From Nitrosomonas sp. (GTDB taxonomy: Bacteria > Pseudomonadota > Gammaproteobacteria > Burkholderiales > Nitrosomonadaceae), in the NCBI GenBank assembly GCA_020890945.1, contig JAJHPK010000063.1:1-60276 (forward strand): a DNA stretch of 60,276 bases, written 5' to 3'. Both the position numbers and the translations under genes were made by a program. Below are positions 46,577 through 56,624 of the stretch, piece after piece. The first letter of the stretch is position 1; every line of letters begins with the position of its first letter. Under the pieces are notes generated by a model. That model ran no database searches, was not told the DNA's origin, and saw nothing but the letters and a program-made list of their open reading frames with translations.

Positions 46577-47350
46577 TTACAATAAATAATCGTAATCGAT
46601 GATTAAAGGTGCGTGATCGGAAAAGCGTTCAGTTTTGTAAATGGTGGCATTCTGCGCTTTCTTTGCGATAGTGGGCGTTGCGATTTGATAATCGATACGC
46701 CAACCGACATTTTTCGCCCAGGCTTGACCGCGATTTGACCACCAGGTGTATTGGTCTGGCTGGTCATTCAGTAAACGAAAAACATCCACAAAACCAATTT
46801 CATCAAATATTCTGGATAACCAGGTTCGTTCTTCCGGTAGAAAGCCAGAGTTTTTTTGATTCGCACGCCAGTTTTTTAAATCGATTTCCTTGTGCGCGAT
46901 ATTCCAATCACCGCATAGAATAATCTCTTGTCCACGCTGCATCAGAGTTTTGAGCATTGGAAAAAATTTCTCCATAAAGAAAAATTTGGATGCTTGACGA
47001 TGTTCGCCGCTCGAACCTGATGGAAGATAGAGCGAAATAATACTTAAATGCGGGTAATTGACTTGTAGAAAGCGTCCTTCCGCATCAATCTCAGCGATTC
47101 CTGTTCCTTCAATAATATCATCGGGAACTTTGCGGCAATAAATACCAACACCACTATAGCCTTTCTGTGTCGCACAGTGAAAATAACCGTGATAACCCTT
47201 GGGATTAAGCATATCTTCAAGCAAATCGGGTAGTTGTGCTTTTAACTCCTGGACACAAATAATATCGGCAGGTTGTTTGGTAAGCCACGGTAAAACCCCT
47301 TTTTTTGCGGCTGCCCGTATACCGTTCAAATTAAGCGTTATAATTTGCAT
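46577..47350 (-). CDS. xthA: Exodeoxyribonuclease III
   Basis: A 257-residue AP endonuclease/3'-exonuclease. Metal and active-site residues are seen in TLNLNGIRAA, CVQELKAQ, LYLPSG, CGDWNIAH and the terminal FSDHAPLIIDY. It is used in base-excision repair. It is back to back with pyrE, only 19 bp between starts. Confidence 0.93.
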   Translation of the reverse strand: MQIITLNLNGIRAAAKKGVLPWLTKQPADIICVQELKAQLPDLLEDMLNPKGYHGYFHCATQKGYSGVGIYCRKVPDDIIEGTGIAEIDAEGRFLQVNYPHLSIISLYLPSGSSGEHRQASKFFFMEKFFPMLKTLMQRGQEIILCGDWNIAHKEIDLKNWRANQKNSGFLPEERTWLSRIFDEIGFVDVFRLLNDQPDQYTWWSNRGQAWAKNVGWRIDYQIATPTIAKKAQNATIYKTERFSDHAPLIIDYDYLL

Positions 47351-47369
47351 TCTTTTTATTTGATTAGCT

Positions 47370-48011
47370 ATGTTGGATTTTCAGAAAGAATTCATACAAT
47401 TTGCCATTGCTCGCAATGTATTGCGCTTTGGTGAATTTAAAACCAAAGCAGGGCGACTTTCTCCTTATTTTTTTAATTCGGGATTATTTAATGACGGTGA
47501 TTCTTTGCGTTTGCTAGGGGAATTCTACGCGAAAGCGATTCTCGCTGCAGCGATACCGTTTAATATATTATTCGGTCCTGCGTACAAAGGCATTCCGCTA
47601 GTCAGTTCCATTGCGATAGCACTATCGAATATGGGATATAACTATCCTTACTGTTTTAATCGTAAGGAGATTAAAGACCACGGAGAAGGGGGTTTTATTG
47701 TTGGCGCGACGCTATCCGGAAAAGTACTCATTGTCGATGACGTGATTTCAGCCGGAACATCCGTGCATCAGTCGGTCGATCTAATCAATGCCAATAATGC
47801 AAGCCCTGCTGGTGTTGTGATTGCGCTCGATCGCATGGAACGCGGAACTGGACAGTTTTCAGCGGTTCAGGAGGTAAACCAGAAATTTGGAATACCTGTC
47901 ACTTCAATTGTCAGCCTCAACAACTTAATTGAATATTTACGCAATGACAACAGCCTTCATCATCATCTGAATGCAATCGAATGTTACCTGAATCAGTATG
48001 GTGTTAATTAA
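47370..48011 (+). CDS. pyrE: Orotate phosphoribosyltransferase
   Basis: A 213-residue enzyme of pyrimidine synthesis that joins orotate and PRPP. The PRPP loop is VLIVDDVISAGTSVHQS; FNSGLFNDG, FGPAYKGIPL and YCFNRKEIKDHGEGG are family motifs. The length fits exactly. Its promoter must lie within the 19-bp gap and the start of xthA. Confidence 0.95.
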   Translation: MLDFQKEFIQFAIARNVLRFGEFKTKAGRLSPYFFNSGLFNDGDSLRLLGEFYAKAILAAAIPFNILFGPAYKGIPLVSSIAIALSNMGYNYPYCFNRKEIKDHGEGGFIVGATLSGKVLIVDDVISAGTSVHQSVDLINANNASPAGVVIALDRMERGTGQFSAVQEVNQKFGIPVTSIVSLNNLIEYLRNDNSLHHHLNAIECYLNQYGVN

Positions 48012-48025
48012 AAGAAGCTATGATT

Positions 48026-48631
48026 TTAACCATGCCAGAAACGGATTCGGCCCGTATCGATATGCACAAAATCAGAACCGGGATAATAACCTACACCGCC
48101 CATTTGCAAATCTAGAGCAGCCTTTCGCACGTGAGCTAAGCGATGACCGGGCAAGCGTATATCGATAGCCTTGCCTAATGTGTGTAAGCTCGCTTTTGCC
48201 ACACCATCACTTTGTGCTGCAAGCATTTGATTTGTTTGCGGAGATCGGTAAGCAGAAACCACATGAAATTCTTTTTTTGCGCCTAGTTTGCGCTGTAACA
48301 AATACAATGCATCTAACAAATCTAAATCAATTGGTAATCGATCTCCAGTACGGTGATCGCGCAATATTTTATAAATGCTGTTGAGTGAGTCAGAGACGTA
48401 TCGACCGTTTGCCCAAAAAACTGATTGAATGCGTTCTCCGGTATGCAAGTTCAATAAGCTGATTTTTTTTTCAAAAGGTCTTCGGTTGATATTGGCATGA
48501 ATAACCGGCGCTGTCATTGATAACGTCAACATTGCACAGGCTCCTAACCCCGCCTTCAACAAACGGCGGCGATCTTGTGCCACGTTATCTTCAATTGAAA
48601 CATTTGAATCCAAGTCTGTTTGGATCGGCAT
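48026..48631 (-). CDS. ycbK: YcbK-like DUF882 peptidase (M15)
   Basis: A 201-residue protein with a twin-arginine-like signal (RRRLLKAGLGACAML). The mature part has the YcbK zinc motifs ASLHTLGKAIDIRL and FVHIDTGRIRFW and the typical SAYRSPQTN. It is a probable peptidoglycan peptidase. It follows the L,D-transpeptidase gene by 45 bp, as ycbK follows ycbB in E. coli. Confidence 0.88.
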   Translation of the reverse strand: MPIQTDLDSNVSIEDNVAQDRRRLLKAGLGACAMLTLSMTAPVIHANINRRPFEKKISLLNLHTGERIQSVFWANGRYVSDSLNSIYKILRDHRTGDRLPIDLDLLDALYLLQRKLGAKKEFHVVSAYRSPQTNQMLAAQSDGVAKASLHTLGKAIDIRLPGHRLAHVRKAALDLQMGGVGYYPGSDFVHIDTGRIRFWHG

Positions 48632-48676
48632 CGTATATTTTCTCCCAAAAAATACAATTAATCTTGCAAGAATTAT

Positions 48677-50314
48677 TTACCAGCCCGCATAACGCAACGC
48701 ACGCATGTCTCGATCATAGATATCAGACGAAAAATGCACATTCTGTTGCTCATCGACCCAGGCGGTAATATACACCAAGTAAATAGGTAATTGTTTCGGT
48801 ACGTGCATCGTGGCAGGGTTACCTTCCTCAATTTTAGTTAAAAAAGTTTCTGATAATTCTTGTTTTCCCAGTACAAAAGCAGCCAATTCAAATGGTTTTT
48901 CGAGTCGAATGCAGCCAGAACTAAACGTGCGAACATCTTTTTGAAACAAAGCCCTGGAAGGTGTGTCGTGCAGATAGATATCAAAAGAATTGGGAAACAT
49001 AAACTTGACACGACCTAATGCATTATTTTTCCCTGGCTGTTGCCGCAACAAAAAAGGGAAATTTTTTAATGCACGCCAATCTACCGATGCTGGATCAATA
49101 GGTTCCGCTTCACGGTCGTAGCTTGCGTATACCTTAAAATTCGAGGTAGTAAAGAAAGCGGGATTTTTTTGCTGCTTTGGCAGTAAATCTTTTTGTGCAA
49201 TGGTCGCAGGAACGGTCCAATACGGGTTTAAAACCATATGCGACATGTTACTTTTGAAGCTTGGCGTTGACCGATATCCCATTCCAACGATGATGCGCAT
49301 ATTCAAAGGGGATTTGCCTTGCTCAGCGGCGGTGAGCCTGAATCCAGCGATGTTGACTAAGATATGGCGATTACCTAAATTTTTTGGCAGCCAGCGTAAT
49401 CGTTCCATGCTAATACGTAATTGGCGAATTCTCCATTCCAATGGTGTATTCAACGCTTTTAATGTATTGCGACCAATGACGCCATCTGCATTCAAATTAT
49501 GTTGAATTTGAAATGCTTTAATAGCATTTACCAGCTCTTCGTCATAAACAAGACTGTCACTCGGTGTAATATTGTAGGCTTCAATTCCTTCAATGGCATA
49601 GGCTTGTGCGATTCTTTGCCGTAGTAATACAACCGCCGAATCGGTCGAGTGTGGGCGTAAAGAAGGCATATCTGGAATTTTTTCCCAATTCGCATTGTTA
49701 CTAATTTGCTGATAACGAATTAACGTTTGTTTCAACAATTGATAACTCGGTTCTTGAGGTGACAAACTGTTGAAGGATTGTGTTAAATCTTCAGATTGAA
49801 GTGCCTTTTGTAAAAAAGCGACCGCATCAAATGAAGGCTGCGGAATATGCCAATCTGGATCAGCACTGCTCGCTGACAAGCGTCCACGCGACAAATCCCT
49901 TGCTAATGTCAACACCGCGCGTGTAGTTTGGAGTTCCAATGTTACGGATTGTGACGAAGAGCGTTGTTCTTCAAGTTGTTTTAATTGAAGCAATTTGGAA
50001 AATTGATAATCGCGACTGTCCAAACCTTCTTTGTCCGCACTTTCAATAAAGGTTAGTGCCGTATCCAGCAGTGAAGAAGAGGATGTTTGTAAAAACCACA
50101 CAGGCTCATAATTACGTGCTTTATAGAAGCGTTGTAATTCAACGAGCGCATTTTTAGTGGTTGAATCAGTATTACCTTTCTCAACATTTAATTTTTGTTG
50201 CAGCATTTTGCTATCAATAGCAAAAGCTTTTAATGTGCATGGATTGCTTAGAAGCAATAAACAACAAGCAAATCGCAGCAACCAAAAATAATGTTCAAAT
50301 TGAAAATATCGCAC
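48677..50314 (-). CDS. ldtD: L,D-transpeptidase LdtD (YcbB)
   Basis: A 545-residue periplasmic enzyme with a signal peptide. It has a peptidoglycan-binding domain (EELVNAIKAFQIQHNLNADG) and a YkuD catalytic domain with His in IYLHDTPSRA and catalytic C468 in FSSGCIRLE. YcbB proteins form 3-3 cross-links in peptidoglycan and usually hold the binding domain inserted before the catalytic one, as here. Upstream of it lies a 405-bp gap with nested inverted repeats. Confidence 0.92.
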   Translation of the reverse strand: MRYFQFEHYFWLLRFACCLLLLSNPCTLKAFAIDSKMLQQKLNVEKGNTDSTTKNALVELQRFYKARNYEPVWFLQTSSSSLLDTALTFIESADKEGLDSRDYQFSKLLQLKQLEEQRSSSQSVTLELQTTRAVLTLARDLSRGRLSASSADPDWHIPQPSFDAVAFLQKALQSEDLTQSFNSLSPQEPSYQLLKQTLIRYQQISNNANWEKIPDMPSLRPHSTDSAVVLLRQRIAQAYAIEGIEAYNITPSDSLVYDEELVNAIKAFQIQHNLNADGVIGRNTLKALNTPLEWRIRQLRISMERLRWLPKNLGNRHILVNIAGFRLTAAEQGKSPLNMRIIVGMGYRSTPSFKSNMSHMVLNPYWTVPATIAQKDLLPKQQKNPAFFTTSNFKVYASYDREAEPIDPASVDWRALKNFPFLLRQQPGKNNALGRVKFMFPNSFDIYLHDTPSRALFQKDVRTFSSGCIRLEKPFELAAFVLGKQELSETFLTKIEEGNPATMHVPKQLPIYLVYITAWVDEQQNVHFSSDIYDRDMRALRYAGW

Positions 50315-50350
50315 GCATCAATTCCTTAATTGATCGAATCTGTTTGATAG

Positions 50351-50395
50351 AAGAAACTTGACGCTAGTTTTAAATTAAAAATTTAAAAGTTTCTT
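50351..50395. repeat. Nested inverted repeats in the ldtD/cytochrome gap
   Basis: The 50315-50719 gap has no gene. Within it, outer arms AAGAAACTT (50351-50359) and AAGTTTCTT (50387-50395) enclose inner arms TTTTAAATT (50368-50376) and AATTTAAAA (50380-50388). Both are perfect. Its place between divergent genes suggests a regulator site or a bent-DNA element. Confidence 0.5.
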
Positions 50396-50719
50396 ACCAA
50401 GGACTACATTTTACTATCGTTTTGACTGCGGTGTTTCGATTAAATAGGGAAGTTTAATACGGTATATTTAAAGCATAGCTAGCAAAAACTGTTAATCAAA
50501 TGAGGTTTTTGAGTAATCGTTAGAGGTGCTGATTGCTTAAAATAGCTTTTTGCCTTGATGGACTTATTTGCCTGTTTTTAAATAGAAACTTTACATTAAG
50601 AGTGCGTCTGTTTTGAAGTGGGCTCATAATTCTTTCGATTTTTTTATTAAAGGAAGAGATCACTATTTCGACTGATTTTCTCTAAGTTCAATATAATATT
50701 GGCCTTAAAGGAGTTCAAA

Positions 50720-51442
50720 ATGTTTCGCGTATTTGTATTTTTTCTTTGTTTTATTGCTTGCGTGGCAAATGTGAATGGTGGCACAACTGCTGTTATAGTT
50801 CCTGACACAATGGCTGAGCGCGTTCGAGCTTGTACCATTTGTCATACCGGTGAGGACAAAATTGAAAGGGATGCTTATTATCCGCGGTTAGCAGGTAAAT
50901 CTCAGGGCTATCTTTTTAATCAATTGCGTCATTTTAGAGATGGACGGCGTATTTATCCTCCGATGGCGATTTTGTTAGAAAACATGTCAGACGAATACCT
51001 GCAGGAATTCGCTCAATACTTTTCATTATTGCAGTTGCCTTATCCAAAGCCTGAACAATTTTCTATGCAAGCTGAAGAAATCGCGTTGGCCGAGCGTTTG
51101 ATTTATTCAGGGATTCCAGAAAAAGATATTCCATCATGCAGCGCTTGTCATGGTGATAATTTGATGGGCATAGAACCCGCTATTCCGGGTTTGTTAGGAT
51201 TGTCTCGCGCTTATATTACAGCACAATTAAATGGCTGGCGTGGCGGCAGTCTTATGAGAAGCAGAACACCTGAATGTATGTATGAGGTTGCTAAGCAGTT
51301 GAGTGATGACGATGTCAATGCAATTGCTAAATTGTTAGCTCGTCAACCTGTTGAGGGAAAATCCAGGCCATTGAGCGAGCTTTCGCCTGAATTAAGGAAG
51401 CGTTGCGGTCATCAAATTTTGCTGAGTGAAGAAATGAAATGA
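50720..51442 (+). CDS. Diheme cytochrome c (c4-like)
   Basis: A 240-residue periplasmic protein with a signal peptide (MFRVFVFFLCFIACVANVNG) and two class I heme motifs, CTICH and CSACH, each followed by the expected YPRLAGKS- and PAIPGLLG-type segments. The c4 family carries electrons to terminal oxidases. AAAGGAG precedes the ATG at 50720; an in-frame TTG at 50699 is less likely. The stop overlaps the next gene by 4 bp (ATGA). Confidence 0.87.
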   Translation: MFRVFVFFLCFIACVANVNGGTTAVIVPDTMAERVRACTICHTGEDKIERDAYYPRLAGKSQGYLFNQLRHFRDGRRIYPPMAILLENMSDEYLQEFAQYFSLLQLPYPKPEQFSMQAEEIALAERLIYSGIPEKDIPSCSACHGDNLMGIEPAIPGLLGLSRAYITAQLNGWRGGSLMRSRTPECMYEVAKQLSDDDVNAIAKLLARQPVEGKSRPLSELSPELRKRCGHQILLSEEMK

Positions 51443-52719
51443 AACGTTTTGTTACATTCTGTACTTGTAGTTATCTAATTATTGCTGTTTTTTGGGGATC
51501 GCTAGCTTTTGCCACGACCGACATGGTAGCTGAGGCATCCAAGCGATCTACTAACACTCAACAAGTGGAGCTGGGTGCTTATCTCGCTCGCATTGGTAAT
51601 TGCATGGGGTGTCACACAGCTAAAGGAGGGCAACCTTTCGCAGGCGGACGCCGTTTAGCGACTTCATTTGGTGTTTTCGTAACATCCAATATTACGCCCG
51701 ATAAGAACACCGGGATTGGTTTATGGAGCGAAGAAGATTTTTGGCAGACATTGCATCACGGTAAGTCACGCGACGGAAGATTGCTTTATCCCGTTTTTCC
51801 TTATACCGAATATACTAAGGTGACGCGGCAAGACGCCAATGCGATTTTTGCTTACCTACAGTCTTTACCACCCATTTCACAATCCAATCCAGCAAGCGAC
51901 ATTGCCTTTCCGTATAACTCTCAAATATTGTTAGCTCTGTGGCGTACCTTGTTTTTTAAAGAAGGTGTATATGAACCAGATTTCTCCAAGAGTGAAACTT
52001 GGAATCGCGGCGCTTATCTTGCACAAGGACTTGGCCATTGTAATGCCTGTCATACCACGCGTAATGTGCTGGGTGCGAGTCAAGATGATACATTGACTGG
52101 CGGGGAGATTGGCGGCATGAATTGGTATGCGCCTTCTCTATCATCTCGATTAGAGGCCGGTTTGAGTGATTGGCCAATCGATGAAATTGTCGCATTACTG
52201 AAAACTGGAGTGACAGAACGTTCCATGACTTTAGGTCCGATGGGGGCTGTCGTGAGACAGAGTTTGCAGTATTTATCAGAAAAAGATGCGCACGCCATGG
52301 CGATTTATCTCAAATCGTTGTCAGATAATGATAGTAAAATTTCATCTGGTGTTAATTTTTCGGTGATGACAGGCAGTTTGCGGCGATATTTGGATTTCGG
52401 TGGTCAATTGTACGAAAAACATTGTCAAACTTGTCATGGAACGGATGGCAAAGGTGCGCCAGGTATTTATCCTGCATTGGCAGGAAATCGCAGCGTGACT
52501 ATGAAATCACCGCTAAATACCATTCGGACGGTATTGCATGGTGGTTATCCGCCCACTACGCAGGGCAATCCTAAACCTTATGGAATGCCACCATTCCAGC
52601 AAATTTTGCGCAACGAAGAAGTGGCGCTTATCGTATCGTATATTCGTAACACATGGGGAAATCGTGCCAGTTTAGTAACGGCGGTGGACGTTGAACGTAG
52701 TCAAGGCGGAACTCATTAA
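51439..52719 (+). CDS. Triheme cytochrome c, dehydrogenase-subunit type
   Basis: A 426-residue protein with a signal peptide and three heme motifs: CMGCHTAKGGQPFAGG, CNACHTTRN and CQTCHGTDGKGAPGIYPAL. The arrangement is that of the cytochrome subunit of gluconate, alcohol or aldehyde dehydrogenases. No partner dehydrogenase is adjacent, so it may accept electrons from elsewhere or act with the diheme cytochrome, with which it is translationally coupled. Confidence 0.86.
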   Translation: MKRFVTFCTCSYLIIAVFWGSLAFATTDMVAEASKRSTNTQQVELGAYLARIGNCMGCHTAKGGQPFAGGRRLATSFGVFVTSNITPDKNTGIGLWSEEDFWQTLHHGKSRDGRLLYPVFPYTEYTKVTRQDANAIFAYLQSLPPISQSNPASDIAFPYNSQILLALWRTLFFKEGVYEPDFSKSETWNRGAYLAQGLGHCNACHTTRNVLGASQDDTLTGGEIGGMNWYAPSLSSRLEAGLSDWPIDEIVALLKTGVTERSMTLGPMGAVVRQSLQYLSEKDAHAMAIYLKSLSDNDSKISSGVNFSVMTGSLRRYLDFGGQLYEKHCQTCHGTDGKGAPGIYPALAGNRSVTMKSPLNTIRTVLHGGYPPTTQGNPKPYGMPPFQQILRNEEVALIVSYIRNTWGNRASLVTAVDVERSQGGTH

Positions 52720-53284
52720 GTTGATTAGTTCAGATTAATTCATCCTTTTATTGACTGCATAACGGTCAATTTTCGTTCGGATTTTCCAGTTGATGCAGCA
52801 CTTCATTGTGATTTACGAATTTTTAAATGAGAATGAGATCGTATGAGAAGTCGTTGATTAGAAATCAGCAAGGCTTTAAATAAAAAGAATATTTCGTGCT
52901 TGATATCTAGAAAAATATCGACTAACATATTTTGTTAACTCATTTTAACTTACCAAGACTCGGGGTCGGGGGGATATTTTGATGCAAAATACCAAGAAAG
53001 TCTCCGAGATTTTTAGTGATATGGATTTAATACTGTAAAGCAGTAACCCAAAGGCATCTTTTGAAATTAATTCAATGTAAAAAGTAGCAGATATACTGTT
53101 ATTGCGATGTCCACCACTTTTGAGAATGTAAAGAATGGTTGACCATTTTTAACGTTTCTACGTAACGAAGATTGCAGCTTTTAAAATATGTTCTTTATTG
53201 TATAGATGCTTTCTAAAGTTTCTGCTGAAGTAACGAGACGATCCAACAATACTCCTCCCAACCAATAAGAATAATATAAAAGAT
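52720..53284. other. 565-bp stretch without a gene
   Basis: No convincing reading frame, RNA or clear repeat is seen. It is AT-rich with one short G-rich island (GGGGTCGGGGGGAT near 52962). Promoters for the following kinase should lie in its right part. Confidence 0.4.
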
Positions 53285-55423
53285 ATGAAGGAGCTAAATT
53301 TGTTCTTAACGAAAGATGATAGAAAAATTAGTATTGTTGGCGGGCTATTACTTTTGGCGTTAACCTTAATTACCGGGTTAACTGTCTACAACACTATGCG
53401 CCAACAGATAGAAAGTGTTTTGGGAACAGGTCTTACTGTAGCGCTACAGGGAAAGGCATTATTATTTGATACGAGAATAGCAAAGGGTATAGAAGACACC
53501 CAAGCCCTTGCATTAAGGCCGTTTATCGTTCAATTCATGCAAGAATTGAATGACAATTTAAATGATGAAATCGCTAGCAAAAATCTATCTAGGAACATAA
53601 ATTCCTTGACCCAGGTTGGTTTTTCTGCGGTGATTGCTCATGACAACAATGATAATGTTTTATCACAGGTTGGTTCTTTTCGTTCCAATGAAAATCCTTC
53701 TATCAATTTAAATAAAGAAGGAAATATAAAATTAATTTGGGACAATTTATTTGTTTTAAGAACTACCGTTAATGTTTTCAATAAAGGAAATTTCATTGGA
53801 AAAATTACCACTGAGACAAGTTTGCCTAATTTAACGCGTAGTTTTGTCGATATTCAATCTATTGGTAAAACCGTTGAATATTTAATTTGTTCAAGTTTGG
53901 TAGATAATCAGAAAGCAATTGCTTGTTTGATTAGTAATCCAGGTTCGGTGAGGTTCGCTTATCTTAATCCGAAAGCAAACAAAAGTGAGTATTCACCGAA
54001 AGAGCTTGCTTTAGAAGGAAAGAGCGGTGTTACTTCAGCACTAGATTACCGGAATACCGAGGTTATTGAGGCTTACACATCATTACCATTATTAGGAATT
54101 GTAATGACGCTGAAATTGGATCAAGAAGAATTGTTTATGCCGATTAACGTAAAACTAAAAGACGTTATCATTTATTTGGCGGCACTCATTTTCGCAGAAA
54201 TATTACTATTGAATTGGTTTATCAGAAAGCTAATCAGTTCTGAAAAAGAAGCCAGATATTCTAAGGTAAAGGCCGAAGAATATTCTATAGAGCTGGCGGA
54301 TAAAGAGAAAGAGCTGCGTAAACGATTAAAAGAAATTACGTGTCTATATGATATTCGACGCGGGGTTGAGCTTGGAATGTCGATTGACGGAGTGTGTCAA
54401 ACCATCATAAAAAATTTGCTTCCGGCGATTCAGTATCCTGAAACCAGTGTGATTGAAATATGTGTTAATGATAAACGTTATATATCGCCTAATCATAAAA
54501 ATAGTTTGCTCGAGTTAAAACAATCCGAAAATTTATTGGAGGTTATCAAACCTGTAAGAGCTATTGATCGCAGATCCATATTCAATTTTTTTATCCAATC
54601 AGATATTTTTGTCAATAATCAAGAGCAAGGATATCTTCGCGTTTATCATGCGCAGGATATTCCAGGATCATTTGTGGAAGAACAAAAGCTCATTGATGTT
54701 GTGACCAGTAATTTGGAAGGATGGCTTGAATTAAGGCAATTAGAAGAAGCTCTTGTATCCGTAGCTGAAGAGCAAGTACATAAAATCGGTCAGGAATTGC
54801 ACGATAATATTGGGCAACAAATTGCCGCTATTGCATATCAAGCAAGTGTATTGGAGGTTAAAATAAATGAAGTGGATTCCAATATAACTTCTAAATTTTC
54901 TGGATTAGCTGCATCAGTGGCTTTGCAAACGCAAAATTTAGTAGTCAATATTAAACAACTCTCAAAAGTTTTGCTTCCCTTTGAGTTAGAAACGAATGGT
55001 TTAATATCCGCTCTTCAGACACTCGCAACAAGAATGAATACGACTTATCACATTGATTGCGAGTTTACGAGTAACATCGGCGAAGAAGATATAGATAGTG
55101 TGGTTGCATTAAACATATATAGAGTTGCACAAGAGGCAGTTAACAATGCCATATTCCACGGTAAAGCAAAACATGTGTCAATAGCATTGAATGCTGATAA
55201 CTCCGAACCTAACCGACAAGTAGTGCATCTAGCTGTTTGTGATAATGGTAGTGGCTTTAGTGAATCATTTCTGGAACAAAATCTATTAACAGGTATGGGA
55301 ATAAAAATTATGCACTATCGAGCAAAACAGTTAGACGGAGAACTAAAGATACTCCGCAGAAATGAGAGTGGGGTTGAAGTTCATTTCATTATTCCAATTA
55401 AAGAACATGATCAACAAATATAA
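53285..55423 (+). CDS. Membrane sensor histidine kinase (NarL/NreB class)
   Basis: A 712-residue kinase. An N-terminal helix (residues about 18-36), a large extracytoplasmic domain (about 37-290), a second helix (IIYLAALIFAEILLLNWFI), a coiled coil (about 320-350), then a GAF-like region and a HisKA_3 core with H506 in GQELHDNIGQQIAAI. The HATPase domain shows VAQEAVNNAIFHG, VCDNGSGF and TGMGIKIMHYR. It is expected to sense a periplasmic signal. Codon use and length of the sensor look normal. It overlaps the regulator gene. Confidence 0.88.
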   Translation: MKELNLFLTKDDRKISIVGGLLLLALTLITGLTVYNTMRQQIESVLGTGLTVALQGKALLFDTRIAKGIEDTQALALRPFIVQFMQELNDNLNDEIASKNLSRNINSLTQVGFSAVIAHDNNDNVLSQVGSFRSNENPSINLNKEGNIKLIWDNLFVLRTTVNVFNKGNFIGKITTETSLPNLTRSFVDIQSIGKTVEYLICSSLVDNQKAIACLISNPGSVRFAYLNPKANKSEYSPKELALEGKSGVTSALDYRNTEVIEAYTSLPLLGIVMTLKLDQEELFMPINVKLKDVIIYLAALIFAEILLLNWFIRKLISSEKEARYSKVKAEEYSIELADKEKELRKRLKEITCLYDIRRGVELGMSIDGVCQTIIKNLLPAIQYPETSVIEICVNDKRYISPNHKNSLLELKQSENLLEVIKPVRAIDRRSIFNFFIQSDIFVNNQEQGYLRVYHAQDIPGSFVEEQKLIDVVTSNLEGWLELRQLEEALVSVAEEQVHKIGQELHDNIGQQIAAIAYQASVLEVKINEVDSNITSKFSGLAASVALQTQNLVVNIKQLSKVLLPFELETNGLISALQTLATRMNTTYHIDCEFTSNIGEEDIDSVVALNIYRVAQEAVNNAIFHGKAKHVSIALNADNSEPNRQVVHLAVCDNGSGFSESFLEQNLLTGMGIKIMHYRAKQLDGELKILRRNESGVEVHFIIPIKEHDQQI

Positions 55424-56057
55424 AGTAATGATCGTTGACGATCACGAAATGATCCGACATGGAATGGCTATGTTAATTAACATGGAGCCAGACTTAGAGG
55501 TTTGCTGTGATGCTGGAGACGGTCCTGAAGCTCTTGACGTTATTAAAAAAAATAGCGTAGATGTTTTACTATTAGATGTAACGCTCAAAACAGTGTCGGG
55601 ACTCGAAATTGTAAAGAGTATCCTACATCAGTTTCCTTTTTTACCGGTCTTGTTCGTTTCCATGCATGATGAATCAGTCTATGCGGAAAGAGCATTGCGT
55701 TCAGGCGCGCGTGGCTATGTCATGAAACAAGAACCGAGAAATGTTTTAATCACTGCGATACGCGAAGTTTTGAAAGGTAATATCTTTTTAAGCAAAGATA
55801 TGCAAGAGCAGGTACTGAAACGAATTGCGAAGAAAGGCTATGAGCAAGAAGCTGCTGTTAACACTTTGACTCCCAGTGAAATGGAGGTTTTTCACTTAAT
55901 TGGACTCGGTTATAACGTACAAGAAATTTCCAAACATCTTTCGCGCAGTGTAAAAACCATTGAAACGCATCGATTTAATATACGTACAAAACTTAAGTTA
56001 CGTGATACGGCAGATTTGATACGTTACGCGACTAAATGGTTTAGTGATCAAAAATAA
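55407..56057 (+). CDS. NarL/LuxR-family response regulator
   Basis: A 216-residue regulator with a receiver domain (DDHE, phospho-Asp in LLLDVTLK, Lys in VMKQEP) and a LuxR helix-turn-helix (LTPSEMEVFHLIGLGYNVQEISKHLSRSVKTIETHRFNIRTKL). The start MINKYKV at 55407 lies inside the end of the kinase gene; earlier Met at 55362 would only add kinase-overlapping residues. The likely targets are near, perhaps the SulP block. Confidence 0.88.
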   Translation: MINKYKVMIVDDHEMIRHGMAMLINMEPDLEVCCDAGDGPEALDVIKKNSVDVLLLDVTLKTVSGLEIVKSILHQFPFLPVLFVSMHDESVYAERALRSGARGYVMKQEPRNVLITAIREVLKGNIFLSKDMQEQVLKRIAKKGYEQEAAVNTLTPSEMEVFHLIGLGYNVQEISKHLSRSVKTIETHRFNIRTKLKLRDTADLIRYATKWFSDQK

Positions 56058-56624
56058 AATACAGATCACCGAATGATTGTGAATGACTGACTGGAGTGTG
56101 AAGCGTGATACTTCAGTCATCTAGATGATTGGTAGTCGAGAATTTCGACCGTTTATAATTGCTTGTGCATAAAATTCATTGATTATCTCTCGCTGATTTT
56201 TAGCGATTCCAGCAGTTTCTTCAGTTTATCATTTTCAGTTGCTTTCTCGAATATATCCGCATATTCAGTTCTAATTCTCGATAATCAAGATAATCACATT
56301 TGTTATTATTCTCCAAGATAAGTACTTTGAGCTGTGTAGACGTAGGAAGTATAAGCGCCTAATTACTAGTTCTTTAGTGGATATTATCAACACACAGCAA
56401 ATGTAATAGAGCTTGACTCTCATTGTTAAAACTAAAAACTTCGATAACAAGTTTCAGTCCACTCAAAGGTCTTACGCGCGTAATTGAAGAAATTACTCTT
56501 CTCTTTTCATGCGTGGGATTTTGTCACAGCACAATATATTTTTTATCGAGTATGGAAAGAAATAAATTTATTGATTACAATACACTTAGCATATTTTTTA
56601 CTAAAAAAACTTAAAAAGATGTGG
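56058..56624. other. Gene-poor stretch with a weak hairpin
   Basis: A 10-bp stem with one G-T pair (56088-56097 with 56110-56119) lies just after the regulator gene and may end its transcript, though without a T-run. A 63-codon frame at 56423-56614 has no signature or ribosome site and is probably not a gene. Nothing else is recognised. Confidence 0.4.

Noticed and set aside
56423-56614. A 63-codon gene
   Set aside because: It has no ribosome site, no domain or signal pattern, and lies in an AT-rich gene-poor stretch.
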